From NCBI RefSeq assembly GCF_002080435.1, contig NZ_CP020538.1:1116001-1180000 (forward strand): a stretch of DNA of 64,000 bases, given 5' to 3'. A program made the translations under genes and the position numbers. The stretch comes from Sphingobium herbicidovorans (lineage in GTDB: Bacteria > Pseudomonadota > Alphaproteobacteria > Sphingomonadales > Sphingomonadaceae). Positions 61,022 to 64,000 of this stretch are shown in pieces. The notes beneath the pieces were generated by a model. That model saw only the letters and a list, made by a program, of their open reading frames with translations. It did not search any database and was not told the DNA's origin. Position 1 is the stretch's first letter. Each line of letters begins with the position of its first letter.

Positions 61022-62541
61022 TGCACTGCGGACGTGTCCACCCGGCCGGTCGGCTTGGGCGCGAGCCAGACCATCGCCCCGGCCAGGAACAACACCAGCG
61101 CCGCAATGAAGAATACATGGTTCATCGACATGACGGTCGCTTGCTGATCAACCAGATTGGCGAGCATCTCCGGCGTTTGCGCGGCCGTTATGCCGGCCCT
61201 TTCCAGCGAGGATCCCACGCCCGGATCAAGGGCGGCCACCATGTCATTGCGCGCAACGCGCTGGCCATTGCCCCAGCCGGTCAGGACCAGCGAAGTGGAA
61301 ATTGCGACGGCCAGCGTGCGCAGAAAACTCTGCATCCCCGCTGCCGATGCGGTCTCTTCCGGCGGCACGGATGCAAGCGTCAGCGTGGTCAGCGGGATCA
61401 TGAAAAAGGGCATGGCAAAGCCCTGCGCGATTTGCGGCATCGACAGCGTCCAGAAATCGGCCGTGCTGGCCCATCCCGAACGCCACAATGTCACGAAGCC
61501 CATCCAGACGACCGATCCCGAAATCAGAATTCGCACATCGATCTTCCCGACTGCGCGTCCGGCGAAAGGCGCCGCGATGATCGCGGTCATGGCGGTGAAC
61601 GCGGTAACGAAACCCGCCGAATAGGCGGTGTAGCCCATCGACATTTGAAGCCATTGGGGAATGATGACGATGCCCGCAAAATAGGCGCCAAAGCATAGGG
61701 AAAGGGTGATCACCCCGGAGGTAAAGCCAATGTGGCGGAACACGCGCAGATCGACGATCGGATGTTCGTCCGTCAGTTCCCATATGATGAAGACAAGGAA
61801 ACCGATGCCGGACATGACGGCAAGCGCCACGATCATCGGGTGGTTGAACCAGTCGTGGTCACGCCCTGTGTCGAGCATGATCTGAAGACAGCCGATCCAG
61901 AATATCAGCAATCCCAGCCCGATATAGTCGATGGGCAGCTTTTGCCTTTCGGTTTCAACCGGACGCAGCAGCGCTATCGCCGCGAAAACGCACATGGCGG
62001 CGATCGGCAGGTTGATGAAGAAGATCCAGTGCCAGCTCCAATTGTCGCTGATATAGCCCCCGAGGATCGGTCCCATGGCCGGACCCGCCAGCGTCGTCAT
62101 GGCCCACAGGCCCATCGCCTTTGCCCGCTGTTCGGGCGGAAAGATGCGCATCATCAAGGCCTGCGACATCGGCATCAGCGGCCCGCCGCACAGCCCCTGC
62201 CCGATGCGGCAGGCGACAATCATGCCAAGCGTCGTCGATAGACCGCAAAGCAGCGAAAATATGCCAAAGCCGATCATGCCCCCGATGAACAGGCGCACCG
62301 TCCCGAAACGCAGCGCAAGCCAGCCGGTCAGCGGCACGCAGATCGCTTCCGCCACCGCGTAAGAGGTGATGATCCATGTCCCCTGATCGGCCGATATGCC
62401 CAGATCTCCGGCAATATGCGGAACCGACACATTGGCGATCGTCAGGTCCAGCACGACCATGAAGTTGCTCAACGCCAGGACCAGGCCGGCCAGCATGCGC
62501 TGCCGGGGGGTCAGGGTAAAGCTCTCGGCTGCGCCTTTCAC
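61018..62541 (-). CDS. emrB: EmrB/QacA-type DHA2 drug exporter
   Basis: A 507-residue MFS transporter with 14 predicted membrane helices. [22 protein letters not shown] about 29-50 is motif D1 of the DHA2 family; [20 protein letters not shown] follows; [26 protein letters not shown] is the motif C region. It forms with EmrA and an outer-membrane channel a tripartite drug pump. The start is GTG 62541, 11 bp after emrA. Confidence 0.93.
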   Translation of the reverse strand: [507 protein letters not shown]

Positions 62542-62552
62542 CGCAAGAGGCT

Positions 62553-63704
62553 TCAGTCAGCCGCGAGGTCGATTTCGACCTCGGTCGACAGGCCAACGCG
62601 CAGCGGATGCGCCGCCAGTTCCCTGGGATCGAGCGCGATGCGCACCGGCAGGCGCTGGACGACCTTGATCCAGTTGCCCGTCGCATTCTGCGCCGGGATT
62701 ATCGCCATGGACGATCCGGTGCCGCCCGAAAATCCGACGACCTTGCCGTGATAGACTACATCGCCGCCATAAATGTCGGCCACGACCGTCGCGGGCATGC
62801 CGATGCGCACGCGGCGCAGCTGCCCTTCCTTGAAGTTCGCATCGACATAGACCTGGCTCAACGGGACGATGCTCATGATCGGGCTACCCTGCGCGACGCG
62901 CTGACCAACCTGCACCTGACGGCGCGTCACCACCCCATCGATCGGCGCCCGGATGACGGTTCGCTCAAGATCGAGCCGGGCATTTTCCAACTTCGCCTTG
63001 GCCGTCAGCACGGCAGGGTCGGTTTCCTCCGTCGAACCGCGCACCAGCGCATTATTGGCGGCAAGCTGCCCTTCGGCCGCGCCGCGCGTCGCCTGCGCCA
63101 TCGCCACGCCGGCCCTCGCCTGCTCCAGCCCTGCCCGTGCGGCGGCGAACGCCTTGCGCGCGCTGGTCACTTCATCGCCCGAAACCGCCCCTTCGGGCGC
63201 CAGCGCCTCGCGCCGCTGCAGGTCGATGCGGGCCTTGTCGAAATCGGCCTGGGCCGCCGCCAGCAGGGCGTTGGCCTGGCCGATATCCGCGGCTCTGGCC
63301 TGTACCTGCGCGGCAAGCGACGTACTGGTGGCGGCGGTCTGACGGAAACGACGGCGTGCCTCGGCAAGGTCGGCTTCCGCCTGCGCCAGGGCGATGCGCG
63401 CATTGGTCGGGTCCAGCCGCACCAATATGTCGCCGCGCTTCACCGCCTGCGTGTCCGTCACCCGCACTTCGATTGCCTGCGCCGAAATGAGCGGCGTGAC
63501 CTGAGCGATCTCTGCATTCACATAGGCATTGTCGGTCCCGACATGATTACGGCCGACGAGGATATACCAAAGGGCAAAAACCGCCCCGATGATGAACACG
63601 GCAAGGCCAAGGCGAACCAGCCATTTCTTGCGCTGTGCCATCATCCGTTCCTTCCGGTCCGCGCCGCTGGCGTCGGCGGTGAATTCGGGGACTGCGTCAG
63701 CCAT
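62553..63704 (-). CDS. emrA: EmrA-type membrane-fusion protein
   Basis: A 383-residue HlyD-family adaptor. One N-terminal membrane helix (about 32-52) precedes a barrel-sandwich hybrid (VGTDNAYVNAEIAQVTPLISAQ), a long coiled-coil hairpin rich in Ala/Glu/Arg (about 105-225), and a closing beta-barrel with RAPIDGVVTRRQVQVGQRV and YVDANFKEGQLRRVRIGMPA. ATG 63704 overlaps the stop of the outer-membrane gene by eight bases, so 63752 is rejected. Downstream is emrB. Confidence 0.93.
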   Translation of the reverse strand: MADAVPEFTADASGADRKERMMAQRKKWLVRLGLAVFIIGAVFALWYILVGRNHVGTDNAYVNAEIAQVTPLISAQAIEVRVTDTQAVKRGDILVRLDPTNARIALAQAEADLAEARRRFRQTAATSTSLAAQVQARAADIGQANALLAAAQADFDKARIDLQRREALAPEGAVSGDEVTSARKAFAAARAGLEQARAGVAMAQATRGAAEGQLAANNALVRGSTEETDPAVLTAKAKLENARLDLERTVIRAPIDGVVTRRQVQVGQRVAQGSPIMSIVPLSQVYVDANFKEGQLRRVRIGMPATVVADIYGGDVVYHGKVVGFSGGTGSSMAIIPAQNATGNWIKVVQRLPVRIALDPRELAAHPLRVGLSTEVEIDLAAD

Positions 63705-64000
63705 TGGGAAAGTCCTTGGGCGAAGCGCCGCTGGCGGCAAAGCCGCCGCCAAGCGCGCGAATGAGGGCGATGTCCAGCGTGAAAGCGCTGGCTTCCAGCT
63801 CCGCGACGGACTGGCGTGCCGCGAGCAACTGGTCCTCGACGTTCAGGACGTCGAGATAGGTGAACAGGCCGCCCCGATACCGTTTCTGTGCGATTGAATA
63901 GGCTTCTTCCGACGCGGCCAGCGCAGCACGCGCTTCTGTCAGCCGCTGATCGAGAATGCGGCGGCCAGTGACGGCGTCGGCGACTTCCTGATACGCGCCG
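63697..64000 (-). CDS. Outer-membrane efflux channel (OMF/NodT type), C-terminal part
   Basis: The last 100 codons of a TolC-like channel; the 5' part lies beyond the right edge. The final OEP repeat is clear: LTEARAALAASEEAYSIAQKRY, then GGLFTYLDVLNVEDQLLAARQ, and ALIRALGGGF. The stop overlaps the emrA start by eight bases, so the three genes form one efflux operon. Confidence 0.9.
   Translation of the reverse strand, partial: GAYQEVADAVTGRRILDQRLTEARAALAASEEAYSIAQKRYRGGLFTYLDVLNVEDQLLAARQSVAELEASAFTLDIALIRALGGGFAASGASPKDFPNG

Noticed and set aside
1..64000. CRISPR arrays, rRNA genes and complete insertion sequences
   Set aside because: Scanned by eye for regular spacer repeats, rRNA-like conserved blocks and transposase motifs with terminal inverted repeats; none found.

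Overview
The window looks like a chromosomal segment of a sphingomonad (Sphingomonadaceae; Sphingobium or Sphingomonas type). This is inferred from high GC, a 180-kDa class NAD-glutamate dehydrogenase, a general-stress (EcfG-like) promoter motif, a GTCATCCCAGC...GCTGGGA intergenic repeat, and the mix of TonB/siderophore, PepSY/ApbE, CelD-like acetyltransferase and nasT/nasS genes. No database search was possible, so genus is not claimed.

Region 1 (1-10,500) is foreign. It is the right-hand part of an integrated phage-like element abutting the 3' end of a tRNA-Thr(CGT) gene. It has a tyrosine integrase beside the tRNA, a small lipoprotein, two translationally coupled large proteins that resemble virion ejection proteins, a Rho-independent terminator, a coupled small protein plus HNH nuclease, and a divergent block with a serine recombinase and a winged-helix-like protein. 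Several stretches of 400-650 bp have no convincing gene. The left end lies outside the window.

Region 2 (10,764-16,878) carries a PAS-domain protein and the 1556-residue NAD-glutamate dehydrogenase. Region 3 (17,113-24,329) is an iron-acquisition block: PepSY membrane protein, DUF2271 and DUF4198 periplasmic proteins and ApbE on the plus strand, then PiuC, TonB and a siderophore receptor on the minus strand, with Fur-like sites. Region 4 (24,396-30,195) is a compact minus-strand gene string: Mrp/ApbC, a CoA-binding protein, a molybdopterin oxidoreductase large subunit, ferrochelatase, acetoacetyl-CoA reductase and a ribbon-helix-helix protein.

Region 5 (30,269-39,733) holds hflK-hflC-degP (membrane and periplasmic proteolysis), a HerA-like ATPase, an exported small protein, an MFS exporter overlapping cysK, and a SleB-type wall hydrolase. 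Region 6 (40,059-47,715) has a double cold-shock-domain protein with a glycine-rich head, RNase D, lptC-lptA, an exported Ala/Pro-rich protein, and a Kdo/nucleotide-sugar group (kdsD-kdsB, a histidine phosphatase, a UDP-glucuronate-epimerase-like enzyme).

Region 7 (47,885-57,167) contains two CelD-like acetyltransferases flanking a JmjC/cupin protein, an Mpo1-like membrane protein, a class A beta-lactamase-like protein that appears to lack the usual omega-loop glutamate, ung, a spermidine-synthase-like methyltransferase, a DEDD exoribonuclease, rpoZ (TTG start), a cardiolipin-synthase-like PLD protein and a TSUP permease. Region 8 (57,459-64,000) has nasT-nasS (nitrate-responsive antitermination), an ABC-F protein preceded by an overlapping 33-codon leader ORF, and an OMF-emrA-emrB tripartite efflux operon cut by the window end.

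The observations most worth following are the leader ORF on the ABC-F gene, the apparent CTG start of kdsB (and possibly apbE), the beta-lactamase-like protein without Glu166, the GNAT-JmjC-GNAT locus, the glycine-rich double cold-shock protein, and the uncharacterised content of the tRNA-Thr element.
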